Of a DNA stretch of 64,000 bases, positions 51,306 to 59,812 are shown one piece after another. This DNA is from Paenibacillus sp. Root52 (GTDB taxonomy: Bacteria; Bacillota; Bacilli; Paenibacillales; Paenibacillaceae), in NCBI RefSeq assembly GCF_001426865.1, contig NZ_LMFO01000007.1:1-64000 (forward strand), read 5' to 3'. Numbering within the stretch: position 1 is the first letter of the stretch; every line of letters begins with the position of its first letter. Made by a program: the position numbers and the translations under genes. The notes below the pieces were generated by a model that did not search any database, was not told the DNA's origin, and worked only from the letters and a program-made list of their open reading frames with translations.

Positions 51306-52856
51306 ATGAGTGAACGAATTTATTCATTAAGAAAGGAAGTTGTTTTAAAGGAGGAATATCGAAGAATTGGTGTAGATGATATTCTATCAGATATCAAAAT
51401 TTCAATGGTACCTGGAGCTGCCTCTGAATTTGAGAAAAAGCTTAGGAGTGCTGTGAAACGAAAGATTAAAAAGCTAATTTCTGAAATGGGAGTAAACGAA
51501 ATTCTTTCTTTAGTCCACGATGCATCAAGCGGACCTCATAAAATTAGTATTAAATTAATGCCTGAGCCGCAAAACGAAGTAGAATCAACCATCATTGAGT
51601 TACTTAGTGTAGGAAGCAAACTAAAAGGTGCGAACAACATACTTGACTACTATCCTGCCGAGATTTGCACCACGTTTAATGATCAACAACAAATTGCCTA
51701 CACTCTTCTAAAACATGAGCTGCCTACAAAATATCATAATAGAAGATGGGGATTAAAACGAAACTCAAAATCTATAGGTTATTTTATGTTTGCAGATCTT
51801 ATACGATCCCTATCGAATGTTATTGTAAACAACAACATTATTTCATTCACTTTGCAGCAACAAGATTATATTCAGTTCAAGATCACAGAATACTACGTGT
51901 CCCAGTCTGAACAATCTGGACTGCTGACCCTTCCAGAATGTACAGAATTACAAGAACTGATTCGGGAAAATGCCCATTCCAATCATCTATCTTTACCGAC
52001 GACTGATTCAGATCATATCATTTATGATAATACTTATTCTTTGAATGACTATCTTCTTTCTCTAGATAAGAACAATTTTAGTCTGACTAGAGGCTTAAAA
52101 GAGATTGTTATCCCCCGTATGTCTCGCATGTTCTGTTCTATTCAAGAAAAGGTTAAACGTATGCTCGAAGAACACTCCTCGTATGCCAAATCATTTCAAA
52201 CGAAGAAACATATTAAAACCAAGAATCTAGAAGTAATGTCTCAAAATCAGTTTCTTTCGATTTATGGATATGTTGAGTTAGATAATGACACTGACATAAC
52301 AAAGTTTAAGCAACTTGAATTAGAATTCAATCAATTGCGTGAATATCTAGGCTTAACCCCTGCTTCAGATCACAGTTTTAGAATCCGGAAGCTAGGACGA
52401 CATCAAGCAGCCGGGTTGTATTACCCATACTATAAGACACTTGTGATTGATCTCGATTCTCCGGATGCTTTTATCCATGAGTTAGGTCATCAATTAGATC
52501 ACACCATGATTCAAGGTGTAGCTATTTCAGACCTATCTGGGTTTTATGCAGTTAGCAGCTTATATGAGCGGATGGTCGAAAAACAGATCTCACAATTAAC
52601 CGATGATGACCCTTTCAAACTAGTCTGGGAGGGTACCACTAAATATAATCAATCATATTACCTCGAAAATACCGAAATATTCGCAAGATCATTCGAAATT
52701 TACCTAAAGCTCGTAAAGAAATACGACACTTCCTTCCTGAAGGAGAATTACTCCTCACCCGTCTATCCAACCCAACCTGAGTTCTTATGCTTAATTGAGA
52801 GTTTTTTTGAAAGTCTACTTGGTTGTACAAAACCTGAAGAGCTTACTCTTGTTTGA
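51306..52856 (+). CDS. HExxH metallopeptidase-like protein
   Basis: 516 residues. The zincin core is near 395-470: FIHELGHQLDH (HExxH) and a downstream TEIFARSFEIYL, in which Glu can be the third ligand, as in gluzincin domains of polyvalent plasmid/phage proteins. The N-terminal 380 residues are helical and unrecognised. GGAGG lies eight bases upstream. The 170 bp upstream hold no shared 24-nt element. Possibly injected or associated with conjugation; that is inference. Confidence 0.78.
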   Translation: MSERIYSLRKEVVLKEEYRRIGVDDILSDIKISMVPGAASEFEKKLRSAVKRKIKKLISEMGVNEILSLVHDASSGPHKISIKLMPEPQNEVESTIIELLSVGSKLKGANNILDYYPAEICTTFNDQQQIAYTLLKHELPTKYHNRRWGLKRNSKSIGYFMFADLIRSLSNVIVNNNIISFTLQQQDYIQFKITEYYVSQSEQSGLLTLPECTELQELIRENAHSNHLSLPTTDSDHIIYDNTYSLNDYLLSLDKNNFSLTRGLKEIVIPRMSRMFCSIQEKVKRMLEEHSSYAKSFQTKKHIKTKNLEVMSQNQFLSIYGYVELDNDTDITKFKQLELEFNQLREYLGLTPASDHSFRIRKLGRHQAAGLYYPYYKTLVIDLDSPDAFIHELGHQLDHTMIQGVAISDLSGFYAVSSLYERMVEKQISQLTDDDPFKLVWEGTTKYNQSYYLENTEIFARSFEIYLKLVKKYDTSFLKENYSSPVYPTQPEFLCLIESFFESLLGCTKPEELTLV

Positions 52857-52922
52857 TTTGCTCTACAGGCACAAGCTGCAGTATGAATCAATTTATAACT
52901 TTTCTATGATGGAGGATCCAAA

Positions 52923-53366
52923 ATGAAAGATACATTAAAAACTGAAAAACAGGAAATTTTAGAATTAAACTATATTGGTACAGATGACTGGGATCACCCT
53001 GTTTATAAAGACCAAAACGGTATGTTATGGAAAGATATAGAATTAGGAGATAGCCAAACACCTTCTTTATATTCTGCAGGCAAAGACTTTGATGGGGAGC
53101 CCAACTCGCGGATTCAAAAAGAATTCGTTATTGTGACGCCTTCCGTTAAAAACCCCAAAAGGTTCGAATACTCGATGCTAGGTAAACTACAGAACGATTG
53201 CAAAACCCATTTAGATAATGAATGTGTTCGCTGCATATCTCAAAACGACATAAAATCTACTATAGAGCAAATGAAAGAACTGTGGAATCAATTTGAGGCT
53301 CATGAAAAACCCGAATGGATAACATGGGAAGAGATTTTGAGCTATGAAGAAAGAATGATGGCATAA
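52923..53366 (+). CDS. LPD11-like domain protein
   Basis: 147 residues. The C-terminal 90 resemble LPD11 (a large-polyvalent-protein-associated domain): EYSMLGKLQNDCKTHL, then IKSTIEQMKELWN and KPEWITWEEILSYEERM. LPD domains occur in plasmid/phage proteins that travel with DNA. GGAGG upstream. Follows the metallopeptidase in one orientation. Confidence 0.7.
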   Translation: MKDTLKTEKQEILELNYIGTDDWDHPVYKDQNGMLWKDIELGDSQTPSLYSAGKDFDGEPNSRIQKEFVIVTPSVKNPKRFEYSMLGKLQNDCKTHLDNECVRCISQNDIKSTIEQMKELWNQFEAHEKPEWITWEEILSYEERMMA

Positions 53367-53383
53367 ACTTTTGAGATCGACTT

Positions 53384-53415
53384 CCGAACTAATCCCAAAG
53401 GGGTTCGTCATTTTT
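53384..53415 (+). terminator. GTTCG-type terminator 3
   Basis: CGAAC/GTTCG stem with inner CCC/GGG, then T5. Confidence 0.65.
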
Positions 53416-53503
53416 CAATATTCAACTACACATCACCCACACCTTTCCTACATTTAACCTCATTGTTCGCAATCCCTCTTCTTTCGGATGGATGTTAATA
53501 CAA

Positions 53504-53527
53504 GTAATCCAGTTAAACCTGGATCAC
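53504..53527 (+). promoter_or_regulatory. GTTATCC/GGATAAC element, copy 3 (degenerate)
   Basis: GTAATCC...GGATCAC: same length and flanks (AATACAAG before, CCAA after) with two changes. No gene follows within 300 bases. Confidence 0.5.
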
Positions 53528-53620
53528 CAATAAAAATTTTGTAGATAATCAACTCAACAGAAGACTTCAGAGGATACCTTACCTACTATGTTGAATGACT
53601 CTCTATTCGTATAGAAAAGA

Positions 53621-53735
53621 CAATAAAATTTATAATTCTAATTCTAAATGCTTACAACATAGTGAAGGGAATTCCTTTCTGGTTGTAGCCTATGGGCTGT
53701 AGATATTCTATAATTATAAAATAAATTTTATTGTT
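53621..53735. repeat. Nested inverted repeat, possible structured RNA or ssDNA site
   Basis: Outer arms ACAATAAAATTTATAAT and ATTATAAAATAAATTTTATTGT enclose TACAAC/GTTGTA, then GAAGGGAATTCCTTTC, and AGCC-TAT-GGGCT. About 115 bases. The rest of 53.4-53.84 kb holds no gene. Confidence 0.6.
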
Positions 53736-53841
53736 TTTATGTCTGTAGGTTTATGAGATAAATAGAGGGATTAATTTGAATTAGTTGAGTACTATTAAAT
53801 AATTTTCCTCCAATAAGTCTACTTCTGAAGGGTTGATTTTT

Positions 53842-54042
53842 ATGGCTAACAATGTAGTTGCATTTCAAGAAAAACACAATCAAAATGCTCTGCTTAAAAA
53901 ACACAAAGAACTCTCAGTGTTGGAACGAGCTCTAAAGAAAGATAAAGCATCAGGTGTCGATTTTTATAAAGTTGCGCTTGGTGATAAAAAAGAGAATCAG
54001 CGTTTGAAAATGAAGAATTTTCAGGCGTCTCTTAATATCTAG
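53842..54042 (+). CDS. Hypothetical basic protein, 66 residues
   Basis: Lys-rich and helical (LLKKHKELSVLERALKKDK). ATG 53842 has GAAGGG nine bases upstream. Function unknown. Confidence 0.7.
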   Translation: MANNVVAFQEKHNQNALLKKHKELSVLERALKKDKASGVDFYKVALGDKKENQRLKMKNFQASLNI

Positions 54043-54189
54043 CCAATTTAACTCCCTTCACCTTTAGGAAACAGTGAGTTTGCTATTCAAAGTGGAGTAG
54101 AAAAAATTACTGGTATCGTCAGCATACAACGATGAGCAAGAAGATTCTAAATGAAGGATCAAGGAAGGTTACATAGAAACAATCTCCCG

Positions 54190-54218
54190 AAAAGCCCTAT
54201 AAATAGGGCTTTTTTTAT
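54190..54218 (+). terminator. Rho-independent terminator
   Basis: AAGCCCTAT/ATAGGGCTT with T7. Confidence 0.85.
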
Positions 54219-54271
54219 TTTCTATAAGCTGATAGTGAAACCCTACCCTATCCTCTTAGTATTCCTCGATT

Positions 54272-54338
54272 GAAAGGAGTTATTACTCCTTTCTTCTATC
54301 AACATTAATACAAGTTATCCTGGTAGTCCTAGGATAAC
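54272..54338 (+). promoter_or_regulatory. Leader with two hairpins, element copy 4
   Basis: GAAAGGAGT/ACTCCTTTC (54272-54293), then GTTATCC...GGATAAC (54314-54338) preceded by AATACAAG and followed by CCAAAAAA; 45 bases before the next gene. Confidence 0.65.
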
Positions 54339-54382
54339 CAAAAAAGTATTGGATACGAGAATACAGTGTTGGAGATGAACTG

Positions 54383-54826
54383 GTGATGAAATCAACTGTA
54401 AATGGCAAAGAAACTGAATTGTCTGTGATAACGAAATACCATAACGGCTTTGAAACAGTATATGAATGCGTTAATACAGACGGAGTATGGGTTGCAGTCG
54501 CATCAAGTATGATCGTTGTTAACAACGTCCGTACACGTATTAATTACAGTGGAAACCGCGCTGTAGAAGGTGTTCCTACAAGAAGCGCATTTGTAACAAT
54601 TACAGCAAATACAGAGCTCAACGTAGAAGTTACGCATGAAAGACTTTTACAGTTAGCGAACCAGTACTCTGTTGCACGATGCACTAACGTTGAAGAGGTA
54701 TGCAATGGTACATTTACGCTTACAGAAGAATTCGTTGTAGATGACAAAATAGATTTTGAGTACTTTAAAAAGCATATCTATAGTAAGGTGAAAAACCTTA
54801 ACTACACTACATCTAAACGCATATAA
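54383..54826 (+). CDS. Hypothetical beta-rich protein, 147 residues
   Basis: Family not recognised. Composition rich in Val/Thr (VAVASSMIVVNNVRTRINY). GTG 54383 has GGAG eight bases upstream; ATG 54386 is the alternative. Confidence 0.72.
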   Translation: MMKSTVNGKETELSVITKYHNGFETVYECVNTDGVWVAVASSMIVVNNVRTRINYSGNRAVEGVPTRSAFVTITANTELNVEVTHERLLQLANQYSVARCTNVEEVCNGTFTLTEEFVVDDKIDFEYFKKHIYSKVKNLNYTTSKRI

Positions 54827-54888
54827 ACGAAACATGTTTAAAGATTAGATTTACCACAGACTCCTATATAAATGAGAGGGTGTACATA

Positions 54889-55185
54889 ATGAAAGTTATA
54901 AAGACAGGTACTTTAGAAGATGGAACAGATATTCAAATTGAAGACTGGAGTGAAGATTATTCTTTTTATAATTACGCCGATATGTTGGCCAGTTACCCTA
55001 TATCAAAGATGACTCATAGTGGTTCTTATGCCCCCAAAGGAGGAGAAAGATATCGATTTTCTTTTCGCTTTAAAGATGCCGAAGAAGCGGATGTAGCGTT
55101 TAAAGAATTAATTGAGGGAAAGAAAGTGTTGTCAGATTTTAGAGATTACTTCAATGGTAAACCAGAATACAAGAATTGTATCTAA
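54889..55185 (+). CDS. Hypothetical protein, 98 residues
   Basis: Family not recognised; acidic, aromatic-rich (IEDWSEDYSFYNYADM). GAGAGGG about nine bases before ATG 54889. Confidence 0.72.
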   Translation: MKVIKTGTLEDGTDIQIEDWSEDYSFYNYADMLASYPISKMTHSGSYAPKGGERYRFSFRFKDAEEADVAFKELIEGKKVLSDFRDYFNGKPEYKNCI

Positions 55186-55247
55186 GGTATAGAACCTTGG
55201 TGTTGTTCTTAAGCAACATCTATCGATCGTCAGTACAGCAACGGTCT

Positions 55248-55271
55248 GTTATCCAGGTAATCCTGAATAAC
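55248..55271 (+). promoter_or_regulatory. GTTATCC/GAATAAC element, copy 5
   Basis: GTTATCCAGG-TAAT-CCTG.ATAAC-type hairpin, 62 bases before the gene at 55334. Another hairpin (TGTTG...CAACA) lies 30 bases upstream. Confidence 0.65.
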
Positions 55272-55333
55272 CAAGTGAAAATTTGAATGAAACAAGTAAC
55301 ATTAATTAAAAAATTCTACTTGGAGGTTAACCT

Positions 55334-55660
55334 ATGACGATAACAATAAATGAACTGCAGGCACAACATAAATGTTATAATATCGGTCGTGATAATGAGG
55401 AACTTGCTTCGCGTAATAGAGAAGCATTTGAAACTGTCCTTAAAGCATTAGATCTTGCCGAGAACTCAGAGGCTCCTTTAAATACAGTCCTTATGATGTA
55501 TCCTAACTTTGATGATCTGAAGCACAATATGTGTCATGATGAACTAGAATTCCGTCTTACGTTGCTTAAACGTGCTGGATTTATTTCTGTACGCCAAGGA
55601 GTATTTAGTACCCAGATGGTTTCTACTACAGATTATGGAAACAAACGATATGCAGCATAA
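55334..55660 (+). CDS. Hypothetical protein, 108 residues
   Basis: Family not recognised. Helical; the C-terminus resembles a winged-helix wing (LLKRAGFISVRQGVFST). GGAGG upstream. Confidence 0.72.
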   Translation: MTITINELQAQHKCYNIGRDNEELASRNREAFETVLKALDLAENSEAPLNTVLMMYPNFDDLKHNMCHDELEFRLTLLKRAGFISVRQGVFSTQMVSTTDYGNKRYAA

Positions 55661-55807
55661 TCGTGGATAAGTCGCTCTCTATCATGATGTCGTTGTATTT
55701 GATAGGTTGGAACTCAATCTCTCAATCGTATGTATAGCTGATATTTTACGAAGTGGACTTATGTTATATTAATTAATACATTCATCTTTCAGAGAAGGAG
55801 AATTATT

Positions 55808-56821
55808 TTGAGGAAACCACGTTTATTTATAGGATCAGCTCGTGAATCCATGCAATATGTACGTGCAATTCATACGCAATTGAGCCATTATGCTGAAGTT
55901 ACTCCTTGGTCTGCCGGTGCATTTCAGGCTAATAATTACCCCATGGAAGATCTAGAGCGGCAGCTCGATTCAAATGACTTCGCAGTATTCGTATTATCTC
56001 CGGACGATGTAGTGGTTATGCGTGGAAAAACATACTTACAACCGAGGGATAACACAATCTTTGAGATGGGGTTATTTTGGGGGAGATTACGCAGATCCCG
56101 AGTATTTTACATAATCCCAAACAGCGTCCCCCAAGAAATCGGGGATTTTACCGTAGATTCGTTTCATCTGATGTCAGACTTAACTGGATTGACTGTCCTC
56201 CAATATGAAATTAGGAGTGATCGTAATTATACTGCAGCAGTTGATGTTGCCTGTAACACAATCATAACGGCTATTGAAGAACACGGATCATTTATTGATC
56301 CTAAGACTATAATAGAAGAAAAACAACAAGAGATTGCACGCAAGGATGCCCTACTCGAATTCTTCACTGAGTTCATCGATCGTAGCATGCTTCAAGATCG
56401 ATATGAGAAATTATATGACGGCATTCGCAACTCGTACAATCTAAACGCGCTCTCCGGATTTAAAATTAGAGGTGCTGCTGTATGGAAAGTCGAAGGCACA
56501 GATGGTATCAAACATGTTGCTGGTAATGTTGGCAAAGACCGATTTTTCTCCTTCAGCGAGAATGAATCAAAAGCTGCAGGAGAAGAACGAATTATGGTGG
56601 TTGATTGTCACTTAGAAAGCACTGTTAAATTTCACCATTATGGTAGAGTTGCATTTGCACACGAATATATATTATGTTATCCTTTGGGTACAGAATTTGT
56701 TGTAACCTTACACATTCGAGGTCAAAAAGAGGTCTCGATTGAAGAATTTGCTGTTTTAGACGAAGAAAATCAAGAATTGATTACTACATTAAATTATCTC
56801 TTTGGGAGGGGAACGAAATGA
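55808..56821 (+). CDS. TIR-like protein with C-terminal GAF-like domain
   Basis: 337 residues. The N-terminal 140 match the predicted nucleotide-binding TIR-like family (PF10137 type): PRLFIGSARES, DFAVFVLSPDD, PRDNTIFEMGLFWGRL, FYIIPN. The remainder reads as a GAF-like sensor (AVWKVEGTDGIKHV, VAFAHEYILCYPLGTEFVV). TIR-like domains of this family act as NAD-cleaving effectors in some antiphage systems. TTG 55808 has AGGAG seven bases upstream. Coupled by ATGA to a 55-residue gene. Confidence 0.8.
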   Translation: MRKPRLFIGSARESMQYVRAIHTQLSHYAEVTPWSAGAFQANNYPMEDLERQLDSNDFAVFVLSPDDVVVMRGKTYLQPRDNTIFEMGLFWGRLRRSRVFYIIPNSVPQEIGDFTVDSFHLMSDLTGLTVLQYEIRSDRNYTAAVDVACNTIITAIEEHGSFIDPKTIIEEKQQEIARKDALLEFFTEFIDRSMLQDRYEKLYDGIRNSYNLNALSGFKIRGAAVWKVEGTDGIKHVAGNVGKDRFFSFSENESKAAGEERIMVVDCHLESTVKFHHYGRVAFAHEYILCYPLGTEFVVTLHIRGQKEVSIEEFAVLDEENQELITTLNYLFGRGTK

Positions 56822-56985
56822 GTAAAGCCAATAAAGAGTTTATTAAAGAAAAGCCAAACGGTGAGCTCTCTAAAGTCAAACTCATCGCTCCTTCGACTGA
56901 TGGCGGCCCAGATCGCGAAGTAACGGTTGTATACGAGCGAAAAGCAGACTACGGTCTTCCATCATTCCTCAAAGTTAAACGTTAA
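56818..56985 (+). CDS. Small partner of the TIR-like gene, 55 residues
   Basis: ATG 56818 overlaps the TIR-like stop; 55 basic residues (MSKANKEFIKEKPNGELSKV, then VTVVYERKADYGLPSFLKVK). A terminator follows, so the two genes form a unit. Could be an immunity or regulatory protein; unproven. Confidence 0.7.
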   Translation: MSKANKEFIKEKPNGELSKVKLIAPSTDGGPDREVTVVYERKADYGLPSFLKVKR

Positions 56986-56991
56986 ATAATG

Positions 56992-57023
56992 AAGAGCCAG
57001 CGCTAACCCGCTGGCTCTTTTCT
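56992..57023 (+). terminator. Rho-independent terminator
   Basis: AAGAGCCAGCG/CGCTGGCTCTT and T4. Confidence 0.88.
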
Positions 57024-57095
57024 TATCTACGGAATCATGACGTGTAATACAAAATAAATAACTCATCTAGAGTGTGAATATGGTCAACATAATAG

Positions 57096-57362
57096 TTGCA
57101 CCCTTCCATACTTTCTTCACTGATGAATGTCTACATAACAACACAACTACTCTTCTTAGATGCTCTACGTGGACACGGTTATACACGAAAATTTGGAGGA
57201 ATTAAAGTAATGTTTACTCTTGGCCAGTTTATATTACCTTTCTTATTCGCCATATATTCACTCGTAACAATTCATGAGATGTATCTCATCCCTTTGATAG
57301 CCATTATATTAATTCATGTGATGCATGCTTATAAGTCAAATAAATCTGTAGCCGTAGCTTAG
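57096..57362 (+). pseudogene. Truncated copy of the 50183 membrane protein
   Basis: The frame aligns with the C-terminal half of the 50183 protein (SLMNVYITTQLLFLDALRG, FILPFLFAIYSLVT, IHVMHA) but lacks the first 60 residues, and TTG 57096 has no ribosome site. A start at ATG 57123 is possible. Confidence 0.6.
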
Positions 57363-57389
57363 ACAATGCTGCAGCTCAAAAACAAAAAA

Positions 57390-57419
57390 GACGAACTCTA
57401 ACGAGGTTCGTCTTTTTTT
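57390..57419 (+). terminator. GACGAAC-type terminator 4
   Basis: GACGAAC/GTTCGTC with T7. Confidence 0.85.
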
Positions 57420-57460
57420 GTCATGCTCCGTGTCTGCTTTTAAGCAAAGACCCGAAACAA

Positions 57461-57484
57461 GTTATCCTGATTAACCTGGATAAC
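57461..57484 (+). promoter_or_regulatory. GTTATCC/GGATAAC element, copy 6
   Basis: GTTATCC-N10-GGATAAC, preceded by ACAA and followed by CCAAAAAAAT, 38 bases before the gene at 57523. TGCTTTTAAGCA lies just upstream. Confidence 0.7.
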
Positions 57485-57522
57485 CAAAAAAATGATTGAA
57501 GATTAAAAAGGGGGATCACATC

Positions 57523-58032
57523 ATGAACAACCAAAAAGCTACTATATGGGGATACACTGGCCAACGTTGGATAAAGCGCCGGTTAGTTATTCTAAGTGAA
57601 GATCGCTTATCATGTGCGGATCTCGATACGTTAAACGAATATGATAAAAAATTTGGCGGCCATCATTCCTATTTGCCAACAAATATCGATCCTAATAATC
57701 ACACCGTCCTCAATCAAATGCGATGTATAGCTGAAAAGAACGTAAACCACCATTTAAACGACTTCTTCCACATCGATACTCACTTATATTTTAAATACAA
57801 CCAGGACGTCATATGGATGACCAGAGAAGCTGGAACCAATATGTACCCTGCTCTTTCATATCAATCAAAGCTGCAGAAAGAAAGCTGTACAACATCACTT
57901 AATTACTACTTAGATCAAAAACGTGGTAGCAACAAACTATATCAAGTTCACATGAATCAGGTAAAACCAATCAAACAAGGAAAGGTCATTCAGATCTTAG
58001 AGAACTTACCTATCACGGAGGAAACAGCATGA
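57523..58032 (+). CDS. Hypothetical protein, 169 residues
   Basis: Family not recognised; His-rich middle (KNVNHHLNDFFHIDTHLYF). ATG 57523 has AAAGGGGG eight bases upstream. First gene of a run to 59752; ATGA overlap with the next. Confidence 0.72.
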   Translation: MNNQKATIWGYTGQRWIKRRLVILSEDRLSCADLDTLNEYDKKFGGHHSYLPTNIDPNNHTVLNQMRCIAEKNVNHHLNDFFHIDTHLYFKYNQDVIWMTREAGTNMYPALSYQSKLQKESCTTSLNYYLDQKRGSNKLYQVHMNQVKPIKQGKVIQILENLPITEETA

Positions 58033-58346
58033 ATGTAATTGATAGCGAAGAAATTCTCGAAACACTAGCAAACTGGACTCAATATGGTTATATCGAAGGC
58101 GCACATGATATTGAGGTTAGCTATCATCAAGCTGTTAAGCACATACGCAGCGTAGATGAAATAGACAGCATTTCACGTACGTTTCCACCATTGTCTGAAG
58201 TTCTGCAGCAATACAGAATCCGTCTTCAGATCCTCGAAGAAAATGGTCATCGCGGAAGTAATATGATCACCGGCGGTGAGTACTTCGAGATAGATTTACT
58301 TAAAGATATGATAGCCAATTCGCCTGATCCAAAAATACGATACTAA
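58029..58346 (+). CDS. Hypothetical protein, 105 residues
   Basis: Family not recognised; helical and acidic. Coupled by ATGA to 57523. Confidence 0.72.
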   Translation: MNVIDSEEILETLANWTQYGYIEGAHDIEVSYHQAVKHIRSVDEIDSISRTFPPLSEVLQQYRIRLQILEENGHRGSNMITGGEYFEIDLLKDMIANSPDPKIRY

Positions 58347-58359
58347 GGAGAAAAATCTT

Positions 58360-58632
58360 ATGGCGAAAGTTAATACAGACCACACTAACACTAAAGAAAT
58401 CAACTTAGCTCTGAAGGTAGTTAAATTAACTCATGAAAGATTCAAAGTTCCAGGAGGCTACATTAAACCGACAGGATACGCTTTTAAACATCCTGAGCAT
58501 GGGTATTTACGCTTCAAAAATAATATCAGTCCATATATTCCCCTCGGTGGAAAAAAGACCTGTGAAGAGATACTAGGAGCCGGTGGGTTCCTCCATTTTG
58601 ACGATATAGTATGGATCAAACCAATGGATTAA
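58360..58632 (+). CDS. Hypothetical protein, 90 residues
   Basis: Family not recognised; basic N-terminus, Gly/Pro-rich centre. AAGGAG upstream. Confidence 0.72.
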   Translation: MAKVNTDHTNTKEINLALKVVKLTHERFKVPGGYIKPTGYAFKHPEHGYLRFKNNISPYIPLGGKKTCEEILGAGGFLHFDDIVWIKPMD

Positions 58633-58692
58633 CCACTTCATCACCATCAAATCATAACAGTGTAATATTAAATCAATGAAGGAGTCATCTAC

Positions 58693-58791
58693 ATGAACAA
58701 CACCATTCTAATTCATTCCAATAATGGCCATGTGCATATCGCCAACAACCCAAATGACCAAGCTATTGTAATCCTCAATATCGATAAATAA
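58693..58791 (+). CDS. Small protein, 32 residues
   Basis: ATG 58693 has AAGGAG eight bases upstream; 32 codons (TILIHSNNGHVHIANNP). Its TAA is in frame with the next gene, five codons before that gene's ATG. Confidence 0.5.
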   Translation: MNNTILIHSNNGHVHIANNPNDQAIVILNIDK

Positions 58792-58806
58792 TCATCTCTA
58801 CCGGAT

Positions 58807-59031
58807 ATGGGTGCAACAGACGCATTTATTAATTGCCCACATTGTGGTACCAACGGATCACAATTTGAGTGGAACGTAGCCACTGCAGATGATTTCGGAG
58901 TAGATTCCGATACGGTTTTCACACGTATTCAGCAACCTGAATTAGAATCATTTTTCACTTGCGCCTATTGTTACGAAATATCAACCACTGAGGAACTAGG
59001 ATTACTTTCTAGCAGTCCTTCAGCAGCTTAA
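58807..59031 (+). CDS. Zinc-ribbon protein, 74 residues
   Basis: CPHCG and CAYCY knuckles separated by about 40 residues. No ribosome site before ATG 58807, so coupling to the preceding small gene is likely. Compare 59246. Confidence 0.65.
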   Translation: MGATDAFINCPHCGTNGSQFEWNVATADDFGVDSDTVFTRIQQPELESFFTCAYCYEISTTEELGLLSSSPSAA

Positions 59032-59063
59032 AGCAGTTACAATAACGATGGAAGGAGTAAGTT

Positions 59064-59219
59064 ATGACCAAACTAATCATTACAAAAGGTTCCCCACTCA
59101 CAAACATCCTCATTGAATTAAAAGACGGATCACAGGTAGAGATGGATGTCCTTCAAAATCAATTGCTTAATGCATCAAATAACGACGAAGTACAAACCGT
59201 GATTGAGGTCAATCAATAA
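59064..59219 (+). CDS. Small protein, 51 residues
   Basis: ATG 59064 has AAGGAG eight bases upstream; LIITKGSPLTNILIELKDGS. Paired with the zinc-ribbon gene after it, as 58693 is with 58807. Confidence 0.6.
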   Translation: MTKLIITKGSPLTNILIELKDGSQVEMDVLQNQLLNASNNDEVQTVIEVNQ

Positions 59220-59245
59220 GAAAATAATACGGAGAGTTTAAAACA

Positions 59246-59476
59246 ATGACAGACCTGAAGCTGCTCAAACAACAAATGCTCGAACATTGTGTACGTCAAG
59301 CCAATCGAGGAGGCAATGTATCAACATGGGAATGTCCTTCTTGTAACCGCGACAATAACACCACTCTGCCTACTGAGGATGGTGTAATCTGGAAATCGAC
59401 TACAACATGCTATGAATGCGGTAAAATTAGCTCTGTTGTTAAGACAATAAACCAGGTTACCTTAAAAAATATTTAA
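59246..59476 (+). CDS. Zinc-ribbon protein, 76 residues
   Basis: CPSC and CYEC knuckles; second zinc-ribbon gene in the run. GGAGAG upstream. Function unknown. Confidence 0.7.
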   Translation: MTDLKLLKQQMLEHCVRQANRGGNVSTWECPSCNRDNNTTLPTEDGVIWKSTTTCYECGKISSVVKTINQVTLKNI

Positions 59477-59545
59477 CGCAGTTCTATTCAAAAAGATACC
59501 TTTAAGGTAAACTAAAATAAAACTCGATTACTGGAGATCTATTAC

Positions 59546-59752
59546 ATGGAAAAAGTACAACTTAAAAACCCTTCACCTTTAGCCCAAATACTCGCATGCA
59601 CAGCCCTAATGCTTCTCATACTGTCCTTAGTTATTGGTACATACGCCTTGAAAATAAACATAGATCAAGCCGGGTTAAAATCCCAACTTGAGAAACAATA
59701 CAGTGAAGAACGTGGTTCTTGGTCCTGGGGTCAAAACACTGCAGCACAGTAA
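59546..59752 (+). CDS. Single-TM protein, 68 residues
   Basis: One membrane helix (ILACTALMLLILSLVIGTYAL), short basic N-terminus and acidic C-terminal tail. Last gene of the rightward block. Confidence 0.7.
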   Translation: MEKVQLKNPSPLAQILACTALMLLILSLVIGTYALKINIDQAGLKSQLEKQYSEERGSWSWGQNTAAQ

Positions 59753-59777
59753 CAAATGTTATCTCAAATTTAATAAA

Positions 59778-59812
59778 AAAAGACGAACCTATCCTAGGTT
59801 CGTCTTTTTTTT
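59778..59812. terminator. GACGAACC-type terminator 5, bidirectional
   Basis: AAAGACGAACCTA/TAGGTTCGTCTTT with T-runs on both sides; the convergent minus-strand block starts at 59988. Confidence 0.88.
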
